From Argyresthia goedartella (lineage: Eukaryota; Arthropoda; Insecta; Lepidoptera; Argyresthiidae), in NCBI GenBank assembly GCA_949825045.1, contig OX463820.1, positions 8,568,501-8,632,500 of the forward strand: a DNA stretch of 64,000 bases, in the 5' to 3' direction. Both the position numbers and the translations under genes were made by a program. Positions within the stretch are counted from its first letter, which is position 1; every line of letters starts with the position of its first letter. The notes under the pieces were generated by a model, which saw only the letters and a list, made by a program, of their open reading frames with translations, was not told where the DNA came from and did not search any database. Shown one piece after another: positions 21,160 through 32,868 of the stretch.

Positions 21160-24030
21160 TTAAAGATTTAAAGATTTATTGATCATTACAGGTCACATTT
21201 ACCGTCTTGAGACCAAATCATGTGAGCGTTAACACTTAACAATGGCACACATAAATATTATAAATTGGTTGAAACATGTACAAGAAGATAAAAAAAACAA
21301 TTAAAATACCGACAAACACAATATCTTATAAGTTTATATGACTCACAGATTATTTGAAAACAAGTATACAATTTTAAAACACATCCAGATTGGCATAGTA
21401 AAAACGTCTAAATCTGGGTGCTAAGCAACACAGGCATTGAATAGAGTCAGTGCCTGAAAAGTGGGTGCGTGACGAGCGTGCTGTGTACGAGCAACACCCG
21501 TAACGACAAGCGGCAGCGATCGTAACATCGCGTACCGAGGCGGCGCGCTAAGGGCAACACTTCGCAGTACCACCGGATTATCTACCTTGTTGTGGAGGAG
21601 CAGATAAAAGTGGACCAACAGAGACATCTTTCGCCTCAGCTCTAGGGTGTCTACCCCCACCATCCCTGCCACAAATAGAGACGAGAATAAGTAGGGATAA
21701 TATCCATATTAAATTTTGTAAAGAAGTCTAGCAAATTTTCTTTGGACTTTTTCCAGCATGAGTGTATATTTAGCCTCATGTGGGTCCCAGATGATTGCGT
21801 TGTACTCTAATTAACTCCGAACAAATGCATTACATAAAGAGGTTAACGTAAAAATGTCCCTAAACCGAGTTACCTGTCGCATAACGAATCCAAGAGATCT
21901 GAAGGCTCTCCTACAAGTCTCCCGGATGTGGTCATTGAAGGTAAGCTCAGAGTCAAGTAAAAGTCCTAAGTCGCGTATTTGGGTAACCCTCACAAACCCA
22001 GCCCCAGCAATAGTGTAGTCATGATGGAGCGGTGCCCGAGATCGAGTAAATGACATGGTTACACTTGGCGCTATTAAACGCCAAGTGGTTGCGTTCACTC
22101 CACTCCACCACTCTATCAACATCACTTTGCAGGCGCCCAATATCGTCCTTACAGCCTATGCGCATGAACAGCTTCAGGTCATCCGGGAACATCAAACACT
22201 CAGCTGTCCCAACGACATCGGGAAGGTCGTTAATCATAATAAGAAACTGAGTGGGGCCAGAGTACTACCCTGACTGACGCCCGAGCAGGTCTCATAGGGC
22301 TCGGAACTGTTACCATCCAACCTCACGTACTGAACTCGAATTGAAATGTAGTTCGCAAATAGCCGAATTAAGTTCGGTGTAAATCCTATGGATGCAAACT
22401 TTTCCAACAGAACGTCATTGTCGACTCTATCGAAAGCTTTCTTAAAGTCGAAAAAAGTCGCATCAACCTGTGACGCCTATCGAGAGCTGACGTTACATAG
22501 TTTACAAAGTTCATGTGGTTAGTTAAAGTTGAACGTCTAGGGCGGAAACCATGTTGGCAGTCGGATAGTAGCCCGCATATTTGTTCCGTTATGCGATGGT
22601 TGACAATAGATTCAAACACCTTCCTGAATACCGAGAGGACGGCTTTAGGTCTGTAATTTTCTTCTTCCGACCTGGAGCCGTCTTTGAGCACAGGAGTGAC
22701 TCGCGACGTTTTCCAGCGCCTTGGGTAAACTGCAGATTTTAGGGCTAAATTATAAAGGTACCCAAGTGGTAGTTCGAGTGCAGATAGACAGTCTCTAACT
22801 AGGAAAGGCGGAATGCCGTCAGGCCCTGCTGAGGAACGAGGTTTAAGTCGTCGCCCTGCACGTCGTATATATCAGTCATTGTAATGCAGTCAATCGCTAC
22901 ACGCGACGAGCTGTTACCCGGTCCGGCTCTCCGCTCGGCAGCGTCAGCGTCAAGTGTCGGTCTATCTGGCAGGAACACTGACTTGAAGTAAGTTGCGAAC
23001 GCGTTGGTCGCATCCACTCCCGTCACCGTCTTGCCGTCATAGTCATATTCGTCACATGTCTGTTTCGGCGTCCGTTGGTCCCTAATTAAATTCCAAAAAG
23101 TAGTGGGGTCACTTTTCATTTCATTCTCAGCTAGCCGTATGTACTCAGAGTATGTTTTGTCTATTAAGTACTTAACGTGACTTCTATAATAACGGAACAT
23201 TTCCTTGTTAAACTCCTTGCCCTCAGCTCTATACCGCTTGAGACAAAAGTATTTGTTCTTAATGTTGCGTATGAAATCGGGCGTGAACCACTTCGGATAC
23301 ACATACCGAGTCCTCGCGCCTTTACGCTGTTAACTTGGAACACAATCATCTATACATGAATATAACTTATCGTACAAGAAATCAGTGGCTTGATCAACGT
23401 CATCGGATGCATATAGATCGCTCCAATCAAGAGAGGCAAGAGAAGAATATAACTTAGTAAAGTCTGCTTTGCGGAAGTTCCACTGTGGTCTGTCGGGTGG
23501 GTCGGGCGACGGCGTCGGCGACAGCGGCAGTAGCGCGCGCGGCTCAGGACACAGGTAACGCACGCTCAGCTCTAGCGGCGGGTGGTACCTGTCCACAGGT
23601 TCCACCTCTCCAGACACATCGATCCGACCAATGCCAATATTACACCAGATCTAGTAATCCATCATTACAATTTTTAACTGTGTTGAATTGCTTTATATTG
23701 CAAACTTTTAGTAAATATTCAAATTGAAGAAGATGGTTCAGTCCACAAGAATTCAGGTTAAGATCACCAATAACAATTGCATTTAGGTTCTTATATTTAA
23801 CTACAACACTCTCTATTATTTAGAACACCTTGGTATAATACGAATTTGAGGACGATGGTCTAATATACACTACTATACACAATAATTTAATATAATTATT
23901 AGACACGATAGCAAATATCACCTCCACATCGTCAACATAGCCCGCCACGTGTAGCTGTCGAACGTTGTAGCAGTCGCGCACGGCCAGCAAGCTGGTGATT
24001 TTGCTTCCTCTGGTTCGAGACTTCTTCATT
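21160..24030 (-). pseudogene. Jockey/CR1-type LINE ORF2, degenerate (family L-B)
   Basis: Read on the minus strand, the parts appear in the right order for ORF2. 24029-23620 is the end of an AP-type endonuclease (VVYIRPSSSNSYYTKVF, then a GDLNLNS motif). 23302-22799 is the linker region (YRSHVKYLIDKTYSEYIRLA, TTFWNLIRDQ). 22691-22386 is reverse transcriptase (EENYRP, HGFRPRRST). 22237-22019 continues it with FPDDLKLF, where the catalytic box is normally FADD. 22140-21811 is post-RT (DLGLLLDSELTFNDHI) and 21672-21421 the C-terminus. Frames change at least four times, so it is dead. The 3' end is marked by iterated ttaaagat near 21160. ORF1 is probably the fragment at 27890-28690, separated by the BEL element. 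The product would be a target-primed reverse transcriptase. Confidence 0.85.
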
Positions 24031-24079
24031 GTTGGGGTTGGCTTCTTTTGCTCTTCTTGGGAATGACTTCTGTCAAGGC

Positions 24080-25869
24080 TTATGACTTATGTCATTTCGT
24101 TAGGCAGGCATTCGTCCCATGTGAAATTATCCGTCCATAGTTTAGGTATGATCTTAGCTTCGATAACCATGGGGGCCAACCATCCCAGTGGGTCGTATAG
24201 TTTGCTTATTTCAGATAGCAAAATACGTTTTGTCAGTTTTCCGTTGCTTGTTGGGACCTCCCAGTTGAAGAAAAACACGTCGTCGTTTGTCATCCAGCTG
24301 AGACCCAGAGTTTTCGTTGATTCTTCTTTTTTGAAGTTGAAAGTATTCTGATCAGTTTTGTATTTTTGCTGTAGATTTTGTAGAATAGCTGGCTCGTTGC
24401 TTGTCCACTTCCGTAGAGTGAATCCACCCTTTCGAAGTAGTTTGTCCAGCTGTAACTGAAGTTCCTTCGCATCATCGCTTGAGTTTCGCCCAGTTATGAC
24501 GTCATCCATGTAGAATTCATGACGTAGAGCTTTTTCTGCATCTGGATATATCCTTCCTTCATCATCAGCTAGTTGTCGTAGAGTGCGCATAGCGAGGAAA
24601 GGCGCTGCTTTCGTTCCATACGTCACAGTGCATAACTGCATTTCCTGGAGCGGCTCTGATGGTGATGATCTTCTGTAAGGCTTGCTGATCTTCGTGCACG
24701 TAGATTTGCCGGTACATTTCTTCCACATCCGCTGTCAGTGCGAATTTGTACTTTCTCCAGTTGATAATAAGGGCTGAGATGTCCTTTTGGAGGTTAGGAC
24801 CTTTTTCCATGCAGTCGCTGAGGCTAAACTTCGTATCGGCTTTCATTGACGCGTTAAATACTACTCGTAGTTTGGTTGTACTAGACTCTTCTCTAATTAC
24901 ACCGTGGTGAGGTAGGTATGTTTGTAGTTGCGAGTTTGTTGACCTTTTTGCCGGTTTCATGTGACCCAGTGCCTTGTATTCATTTATGAATTCTTTGTAG
25001 CGTATTGCAAGTTGTTGTTGTTTAGCCATTCTTCTCTCTAATTGTAAAAATTGAGAGACGGCCTGAGGCTTTGATTGCCCTAGTTTTGTTGTGATTTCGT
25101 CCTTCAATGGCATCTTGACTATGTATCTGCCGTCGCACCGCCGTTCCGTTGTTTCCACAAAGTACTTTTCGCAGAAGTCTTCATGAGGGGTGCTGTCAGT
25201 TGTTATTTCTTCAGTTTCCCAGAAGCGCGTGATATCATCAAGCTCATTGAGGGTGACGAAGCAATTCAGGGTCTTCATCTTCATGTTTCCGCACAGGATC
25301 CATCCTAGTTTGGTCTGTTGCGCTATTGGTGCGTTGTTGTTTTCCTGTTTGAGGAGGCCGCCCATGATAATTTCGGAGTAGTAGTCCGCCCCTAACAGCA
25401 CGTCGATAGGGCCAGATATGTGGTAAGATGGGTCAGCTAGTTTGATGTTCTCGAGATGATCGAATTTCTCATGTTTCAAATTGGTGATCGGCAAATTGTT
25501 TATCAGTTTTCTCATTATCAGCGCTTTCGCTACAAATTCGAAGTCGGAATGAATAGATCTGCATTCCATCCTGACGGCTCCTTTGCTGTTTCCTAAGGAT
25601 GCGCCAACTCCAGACACTACTGCGCTCAGTTTTCTCCTCGGAAGTCGTAGCCGTTGTATAGCATTTTCGGTGATCAGAGTTACTTGAGAGCCTTGATCAA
25701 TGAGTGCTCTCAGTTTCACGTAGTCGCCGTCAGCATTTTTCACCAGTAGTTGGGCAGTAGCCAATAACACCTCGTTGCCATCCTCATTTATGTGATTTGC
25801 TGCCCTTAGTCCAGTAGGAGGTCCTGCGGTTGATGTCCGTTGAGCGCGATAGTTATGATCATGTAACAT
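24080..25869 (-). pseudogene. pol: BEL/Pao retrotransposon pol: protease and reverse transcriptase, truncated
   Basis: The frame at 25869-24565 begins after the second zinc-binding region and contains the aspartic protease (LRALIDQGSQVTLITENAIQ), a linker with GWILCGN, and the start of a BEL/Pao reverse transcriptase (LRVVFNAS, LTADVEEMYRQIYVHEDQQ). After a frameshift near 24690 the RT continues at 24650-24087 with VTYGTKAAPFLA and the catalytic FYMDDV box, intact, then SKLYDPLGWLAP, a hallmark of this superfamily. The reading ends at about 24087. RNase H, integrase and the 3' LTR are missing, and the sequence switches into LINE L-B within about 60 bases. Inactive. Confidence 0.9.
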
Positions 25870-27438
25870 TGTATGATGATATTTGTCGCAGATCTTGCAT
25901 GTTTTCTTTCACTCGCATTTTTTCGTGCCATGACTAAACAGGCAGTTCTTGCAGAGTTGCAATTTCACAACATTCATGATTCTTGCTTCGACGGCCATGT
26001 CTTGAAATGTAGGACAGTTCATCAACACATGATTTTTACTGCATAGTGGGCATGTCCAAACCGACAAGTGATAAGTTTTTGTCCACGGTTTCGGCTTATT
26101 ATCGTTCGATCTGTAGTTATTATATTTGTTTAAAAAATTGGCCGATCCGCTTGTTGTGGATTGTTGATGTTTTTGGATATTGTTATCATTGGACATGGTT
26201 TCAAGCGCCATGAACTTTGACTCCAAAAAGCATATGAACTCTTCTAAATCCGGAAAATCTCTTGGATTTTTCAAGTCGTGGATATAGTCGCTGTATGTTG
26301 AGGGATCCAATTTCTTCAGTAATAGTTGCACGAGGATTGGGTCCCAAGTTTGCGTATTCAGGCCTATATTATTGAGTGCGTTCAGGCATTCGAGTGTGAC
26401 GTCATTCTTCTTCTTCTTGATGCTCTTGGCGGTTGGTTCAAGCATTTCTGGTTGATTTAGCAGAGTGTTGACGTATCATGAGAAGAGAAGTCTTTTGTTA
26501 TCGTAGCGGTGACATATTATTTCCCAGGCGGAGTCGTAGTTTTCCGCACTCACGTTGAGATGCTGAATAAGCTTTTCAGCTTCGTTTTTCAGCTTAGTTT
26601 TCAGGTGTTGCATCTTCTGTGCTTTGGATAGTAGCGGATTTGTATGAATAGTATCCGTAAACAGGTCCTTAAAGGATACCCATTTAGTATAATCTCCGTT
26701 AAATTCCGGCAGATCTATTTTCGGAGTTGACTTCTGGAAGTGTTGAGACGACCACATTTTTCGGTTTAGTTCTGTCTTGTATTCTTCATAGGTAGATTCC
26801 CACTTGTTGAATTCATCCACGTATCCCGCGTTCGCACCTTGTAGTAGGTACTCGAGCTCCCAGTGTATTTTGTCAATTGCGCCCCATTTAGCTTTCAATG
26901 TGGCGAGCTTATCCTCTAAGTCCCATTTTTCGGTGTTGATTTTCGAAACAGCTCTTTCGAAGGCGTTAAAGTTGAAGCGTTGCTGACGCAACAGAGTTTC
27001 GGCCTTGTTGCTATCAATGTTAGTTCCCGGGGTTGCTTGCGCTGTTTCCGGCGGTTGCGTTCCCGATGTGCTCGCGATGGTGGTAGGAGTATGGGAGTGT
27101 TGCTGTTGCATCCATCCCTCCGTAGTTAGTAGTTGTTGTTGCGGTGATTGCTGTTGTAGTTGTTTAATGTTTTGCTTCGTTTCTTCGTACAAGGCTCTGG
27201 TCTTCGTGTAGACGTCTTTCACGAATACTCGTTGCTTTTGTCTTCAACTTGCAAGTGTTTTGTGGTTGATTTTGAACTCAAGCCAGTGGGAGTCCAGAGC
27301 ATTGGATCGTTTCTCCAAGTACTCTTGAGTTTTGCGAGATGCGGAGTCCTTCTTGTAGTTTTGACAGATTGTCTTGATGTTTTCGAGGGCTGCGCTCTGC
27401 TTGTTGATGAGTTCTTCAATCTCTGCGTTGCTGAACAT
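25870..27438 (-). pseudogene. gag: BEL/Pao Gag region, three in-frame stops
   Basis: Starts at ATG 27438 (MFSNAEIEELINKQSAALEN). One reading frame holds through a Gln-rich region (27150-27050), a Gag core (KIDLPEFNGDYTKWVSFKDL; LLKKLDPSTYSDYIHDL) and two zinc-binding segments (CPLCSKNHVLMNC; CKNCLFSHGTKKC) to 25870. It is broken by three in-frame TGA codons, after about 65 codons (near 27244), near 26476 and near 25909. The frame is otherwise continuous across each, so the stops are point mutations rather than indels. Gag would package retrotransposon RNA. Confidence 0.88.
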
Positions 27439-27930
27439 TTTGGTAGTTGACGGGTTTTCCGTAGGCTTTAGGTTCTTGAGACCCCAACGTTGTCGATGTC
27501 TTCAGTTTCCACTATGGTGGACTTCCTCGTAGAGTTGAGGTCAGTTAGGGTGACTTCTTGCGTACAAGCACACGATGTTTGCTTGCTAGGTAGCTTGCAC
27601 CGTAGAGTTGGACGACTCGAGGTCTGATGTTGAAGGTTCGAAGGACTTCTGATTGAGAAGGATTCTATGTATGGGCCGTCAGGTCTTGTTGCCGTAGCCC
27701 GTTGCTTCGTTCGTTAGGGGTGGATAGTTGTAGTTAAATCCAGCTAGTTTAATAAGTTTAAACTGACGTTTATTATCGAGTAAGACAAAAGTAGAACGCT
27801 GATGTGGTTCGGTTCTGTTCACTAGTAGTTGATGTAAGTAAGTGGCAGTTAGGTATAAGAGATTGCTAAATTTATACAATAATAATTGCTAAGTAAGTAT
27901 TGGTCAAGGCGTTGGCCTGTACACTCAGTG
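27439..27930 (-). repeat. BEL/Pao 5' LTR and leader (boundaries approximate)
   Basis: Upstream of gag on the minus strand. A plausible LTR runs from about 27930 (tgtacaggcc, starting where the LINE ORF1 frame loses its match) to about 27725. It includes a gataataaacg polyadenylation-like signal near 27770 and is followed by an untranslated leader to 27439. No second LTR is in the window, so the limits cannot be confirmed by comparison. Confidence 0.5.
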
Positions 27931-28690
27931 ATTTTGTCTGCGCCGGTCCCAGCCTTTACAAAATAGAGATGAAGGAAAGATTTTCTTTCGGCTGCTTCTA
28001 GTATGGTTGAACCCGGCGCAGCTGTACCTTTAACCACATTGGATGGCCGATGGCGGGTTCGCCTATTCACCGTCATCCACTCCCCTTCATCTTGGACTGC
28101 TTCCTCCTCATGGTGCGGTAGAGTGAATGTTGCCGGCAGGACAGATCCTTCAGCACGGCTCGTATTGGCTGCGGCGGCAGGCCGCTGCGTCGCGCGCCAC
28201 ACAGCGCTGTCAGAGCTAGGTGCGCTTGGCCCCGGCGGTGGTCTCACTCGGCTAGCTGGCCTAGCTGCAGGCGGGGCAGGCGGGGCGGCGGGGGCTGCGG
28301 CGCCAACAGCGGCGTATGTGGCGCGCGATGGAGGCACGATGCTCTGCCTGGACACGATGTCAGATAGTTCCGACCGCAACTTTTTATAGTCCATCTCGAG
28401 ACTATCCACTCTGGTTGCTAATCCTTGTTGCTTAGCGTCCAGATCATTGAAACTCCGCCTTCAACTGTGAGCAAGCTCCACTGTTTTTTTTTGACATGGC
28501 AACAGTAATATCGGCTATTTTCTATCGAGTATTTTTGATAGTCTCGAGTCTAGTATACTAGTAAATTGCTCGAGGGTCATCGCTCCCACAGTCGCTGGCA
28601 CCGGCACACTCCGCGTGGGTGTTGGGTCGGCTAGCTTGAGCTTTTGCTGTCCCTGTGTATCGGCAACAAGGAAACTGCTATCCAATACGG
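27890..28690 (-). pseudogene. LINE ORF1 fragment (probably of family L-B)
   Basis: The frame at 28409-27849 has a short coiled-coil-like start (MDSLEMDYKKLRSELSDIV), an Ala/Pro-rich linker and a conserved-looking block VKGTAAPGSTILEAAERKSF followed by LHLYFVKAGTGADKI. That block is what I know from ORF1 proteins of lepidopteran CR1/Jockey-type LINEs, which bind RNA and chaperone reverse transcription. An N-terminal extension with TLEQFTSILDSRLSKI lies at about 28600-28540 in another frame, so the gene is shifted. The last ~15 residues of the frame come from the BEL LTR. GC content over the coding part is far above its surroundings. Confidence 0.65.
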
Positions 28691-28739
28691 AGTTCTCCGT
28701 ATATGCAGTATATGCAGAAACTATTAGGACTACACAGTT

Positions 28740-29452
28740 TTCTGCAGTTTATTAAATGCTTTTTGGAGCCAGGTCTGTATTTAGCTGTTTTCAAGAAGTG
28801 TGGTATTTGTTGACCTTAGTAATGTATCATCTTAGGGTTCCGTACCCGAAGGGTGTGAAATAGTACCTAATACGATTAAAATCAGTTAACGAGTCGGCTA
28901 ATCTCGGAAATTGTCGTGAATCCCTCATCTCTCACCTAGAGTTATCAATTTACAGATATGATTTTTAATTATATATCTCGTTATCTTATTAAAATACAAT
29001 ACAAGAATATGAAAAATCTAACACAACCTTTATATTTTAATAAGAAAAATAATTGACTATTTTGACAGTCTGCCTTCTTAGTGTCGATAAAAACAGTGTG
29101 ACGTATATGATACATATATGTTTATGAACGCTAATTTCATTCGTGAAAATATTCCATTCTATCAAAATTAACTTACAATCGTTATATATCATGGCTTCAA
29201 CTAATTTAAAGTGTGGTAAAAAATTGTTGCTCAATTTCGTGAAATTCAAATTCATGTCGCTTCTGCATAATAAATTTCTTAGGTCTACCTGTTAGTAATG
29301 TCGAATCTTTAACTGATTTTAATCGTGTACCTTCGATGTCCGTCCATCTTCCCGTCTGGCTGTCCATCACCGGGCTATATCTCACGAACCGTAATAAGTA
29401 GGGAGTTGAAATTTTCACAGATTGCGTGAAAAATTTAACTCCGATATTTGAT
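28740..29452 (+). repeat. Repeat mosaic, left arm of an inverted pair
   Basis: Contains tgcagtttattaaatgcttt, agggttccgtacccgaaggg and gtccgtccatcttcccgtct. The same order, inverted, occurs at 32440-32705. Includes a roughly 430-bp AT-rich insert (28870-29300) missing from the other arm. Confidence 0.65.
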
Positions 29453-29645
29453 GACGACCTCTGTGGCGCAGTGGTTGTGGGTCTGCCTACCATGCGAGAG
29501 GTCCCGGGTTCGATCCCCAGCTGGGGGTAAAAAAATAAAAGACCCAGCCCTTGGATGTTTATCTGTGTGTGACGTCACTGTTTCTGGTTCCCACGACACA
29601 GGATATCCTAGTGTGGGGCCAGAAGTAATGTATGTGCCTCTACGT
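29453..29645 (+). repeat. tRNA-derived SINE, family S2
   Basis: Head gacctctgtggcgcagtgg (box A-like) and gggttcgatccccagctggg (box B-like), then gacccagcccttggatg and ggttcccacgacacaggat. This is the best-preserved S2 copy in the window. Confidence 0.85.
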
Positions 29646-29880
29646 AAATGTTTATTTTTATGTGTATGTATGTTGTCGCTAGCAAATAATGACTACACAA
29701 ACTTTTATAAATTAAAGGGGTCCCCATACAAGAGACATGTTTCAATATCCCTGCCCCTGCGAATCAGCAAATCATCATCATTGAATATCATCGATAATAT
29801 CGCGTTACGCACATCATCGTAGGTGGCGCATTGGGTTTGGCGCCAGATCCGCAATATTTAGGGATGCAATATTGAAAACT
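29646..29880. other. No gene recognised
   Basis: Short unique-looking stretch with a local atcatcatc run; no supported feature. Confidence 0.4.
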
Positions 29881-30345
29881 AGTTCGGAAACACATTTTTT
29901 TTTTGTTTTGTGGATATGTCTGATACCCCACACATACCATATGCTCTACAGATATGCAAAAAAAAAAATACCACCAAAATATTTTAAAATGGGTAAATGA
30001 TCACCATAAGTTATAGCAGAAAATATCAGGGCAAAATACTGCGGTAGCTTAGGTGAAGGGTAAAGGGGATGAGCGAAGCGAAGCCCTCTTTGTCCTTCGT
30101 GTTAGGTTGAACATGCAAGAACAACAAAAAATACTCAAAACATAATCATATGTACACAAAACATAAAAATGAATTTGGTGATTATTTATCCGAACACAAT
30201 TTGGTGATCGTTTACTAATTCTGGCGGTCATTTCGAATTTATTGGTAGTAAAACAGGTGCGTTTTTGGTGATCGTTTGAACATAAGCCATAAAAAATACA
30301 GTTATTATAAGCATTTTTGGTGTTATCCAATTATACTTTAGTATT
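29881..30345 (+). repeat. 'tttggtgatc' interspersed repeat
   Basis: Contains aaatgggtaaatgatcacc, gcggtagcttaggtgaaggg, gcgaagcgaagccc and several tttggtgatcgttta words. The same order recurs at 43195-43359 plus 44851-44965, with pieces at 8424-8600 and 50200-50270. Non-coding. Confidence 0.75.
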
Positions 30346-31092
30346 TGTATTTGGCTTCGTAACTAATACAGGATCTGTCAAAAAGGTACTATCGAACCAA
30401 CTGAATCATGACCCTTTTGCCTGATAATTCGTTTGAAACTTTCAAACTTGTAAGATCTATGTAAATGTCAGTGTCTAATCAAATGATAACAAGTTCGTTA
30501 CCAAGGAAATAAACCTTGAAGCGAATTTCGACCTACTTGCATTTAAGGGGTTTAGCAAAATAAGCTTATGGTGGGTCATGATTCAGATGGTTCGATTGTA
30601 CATCGAAGTGCAATTTTGGTTCATTTTGGAGATATTCATAGAACACCCCCTGAATCTTACATTATCGAATAAGACTAATCTGAGACCCCATAACCCGTCA
30701 TTCAAGTGAGAGCTCTTACGACATAGAGAAAGATATGTGGTTTTTTTCCGTTTTCAAAAAGTATATTAATTGGTATCACGGTTTTAGAAAAAATAAATTG
30801 CAGATTGCCGAAATTTTAGTGTTCTGTTTTTGAGCTTGGATACAAGATTTTATTTTAATTGTTGTTGCGATAGGTAGAGACGATAGTGTGATATTGTATA
30901 TTTTTTTAAACAGCCATATTTTCAAAACTTCATTTTTTGTAGAGAAATTTTGGTGGTAGGTTCTACCAAAAAAATAATAAATCTCAAACCATTTAAATTA
31001 TTTTAATTTTTCTCGCATTCTATACAAAGGGATAGTGATTTATTAGGTAAAAATATTTCAGTTTGCCGAAAAGTACCTAAGTAAGTACTAAA
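30346..31092. other. Gene-free stretch
   Basis: No exon, SINE head or transposase seen. AT-rich. Confidence 0.45.
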
Positions 31093-31800
31093 ATCAAAAT
31101 CAAAATCAAAAATCATTTATTTCCATAGGATGTTGTTACATCACTTAGATCCGTCATTACATTTTTTTGGGTGAGTTCACTAACACAATGGCGGAATCTG
31201 TGGAGAAGAGCTCACCGAAGAAACTCCACAGTCGTCGCATCTTTTGCGTTTCCTTTTTTAAATAAAATATTGTCAAATTACAAAATGAATGCTAATTATA
31301 TATCGAAACAGCCTGTTACTCAAACAATCTAATCCCATGGACATCTGTCCTCTAAGTAATCAGATATCCTATAGTAACCTTTTTTATACAATTTCTGTTT
31401 TATTATTATTTTAAACTTGTCTAAAGGTAAGTTTTTAATATCAGTATCAGTTTAAGGCAATTGTATACGCTATTACAATAAGGTCCCCTTATTGTAATAG
31501 CGTATACAATTGCCTTAAAAAGAATTACTAATTTTATGTAGTCGGCTTACATAAGCAACCAACTTGTCTTTATTTCTAGTATTAAAATTGTGTATATCAC
31601 TGTACTTCTGAAAATTAGTTATATTTCTTTTTACATACACAAGATTGTCATAGATATATTGAGACACAAATGTCAGAATATTGATTTCTTTAAACTTTTC
31701 CATCAGTGACACTCTAGGCCCTAATCTATAAATTGCACGAACAGCCCGTTTCTGCAGAATAAATATACTATTAGCATTCGCACTCTTAAAGTACCTAATA
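31093..31800 (-). pseudogene. 5'-truncated LINE 3' end (family L-C) with inverted duplication
   Basis: On the minus strand the tail is an iterated tttgat (31093-31115), preceded by an untranslated region. ORF2 C-terminal coding lies at 31712-31515 (LMEKFKEINILTFVSQYIYD, then NFNTRNKDKLVAYVSRLHKI and SNSF). The layout parallels family L-A but the sequence differs. Directly after SNSF, a 32-bp coding stretch is repeated as an exact inverted copy (31452-31483 versus 31487-31518), which destroys the frame. Confidence 0.75.
31452..31518. repeat. Perfect 32-bp inverted repeat with a 3-base spacer
   Basis: Arms 31452-31483 and 31487-31518 are exact reverse complements (first arm starts ttaaggcaattgtatacgc), spacer tcc. 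The right arm is in the native LINE reading direction; the left arm is the extra inverted copy. It would form a cruciform or hairpin. Confidence 0.95.
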
Positions 31801-32189
31801 TAACTAGTCTTATTTCAGTTCTGAATAAGAATAATTACTAACGACAGTAAATAATTTCTCTGTCGCACACAAATACTTCTTGATGATCTACATTAAGCAA
31901 TTATGCGATCTACATTAAGCACACCGGTATGATTGCAATTCTATAGCAAAATGCACAGCAAATAACCAAATCACATGCAGTACATACATTGCCATTGTTA
32001 TGAGTGATACCGACGAGTGCACTCCTAGGAACGCCAGATTTTACGACACCCAATCTTAACACCATGTGGGTAGGGTACACAATTGATATTGTTACTGGTA
32101 ACACAACTGAACACAGTCGTGTTTAATTGCTTTTGGCTTGGCAAGCCTCGTCATCATCAGTGTTTATATGATTCTGGGTGTCAATTCTA

Positions 32190-32435
32190 TACAATAATTA
32201 CTCAATGTTTCTATCTGATATTTTTGATATAAACATTTATATTCAGGCAGAAACATTGCTTCTGACACCACAATAGGATACCCTGCTTCGTGGGAACCAG
32301 AAACGGCGACATCACACACATATAAACATCCAAGGGCTGGGTCTTTTATTTTTTTTATCCCCAGCTGGGGATCGAACCCGGGACCTCTCTCATGGTAGGC
32401 AGAGCCATAAGCGCTGCGCCACAGAGGTCATCATC
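32190..32435 (-). repeat. tRNA-derived SINE, family S2
   Basis: Minus-strand copy: head at the right (gacctctgtggcgcagcgc), box-B-like gggttcgatccccagctggg, body with gtttctggttcccacgaagc. It pairs with 29453-29645 in inverted orientation. Confidence 0.8.
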
Positions 32436-32439
32436 AAAT

Positions 32440-32705
32440 ATCGGAGCTGAAGTTTTCACGCAAACTGTGAAAATTTCAACTCCCTACTTGAAACTACCTA
32501 TTATGACTCGTGAGGTGCTTTTCGATGGTGATGGCCAGCCAGACGAGGAGATGGATGGACGTACATTGGTGGTATATGGTACTGTTTCGCACCCTTCGGG
32601 TACGGTACCAAAGTGATACATTACTAAGTACATACCACACTTTTTAAAAGCAGCTAAATGCAGTATAAATACCTGGCTCCATAAAGCATTTAATAAACTG
32701 CAGCA
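32440..32705 (-). repeat. Repeat mosaic, right arm of the inverted pair
   Basis: Reverse complement of parts of 28740-29452: gaaattttcacag-type words, cacccttcgggtacggtacc and ctgcagtttattaaatgctt on the minus strand. Confidence 0.65.
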
Positions 32706-32769
32706 AAAAAAGACACATGCTTGTGGTTGCTACATTTAGCTGACCGTTCATTTCAAACTGAACCTGAGA

Positions 32770-32868
32770 CCTGGGGATTTTCTTTCTTTTATCCCTAGCC
32801 GGGGGTCGAACTCGGCACCTCCCGCATGGTAGGCAGAACCATAACCATAGCGCCGCAGAGGTCCTCAC
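32770..32868 (-). repeat. tRNA-derived SINE head, family S2, partial
   Basis: Minus strand: gacctctgcggcgctatgg and box-B-like gagttcgacccccggctagg. The body is missing. Confidence 0.7.

Noticed and set aside
28003..28389. 128-codon plus-strand Gly/Ala-rich frame
   Set aside because: Antisense shadow of the GC-rich LINE ORF1 on the minus strand.
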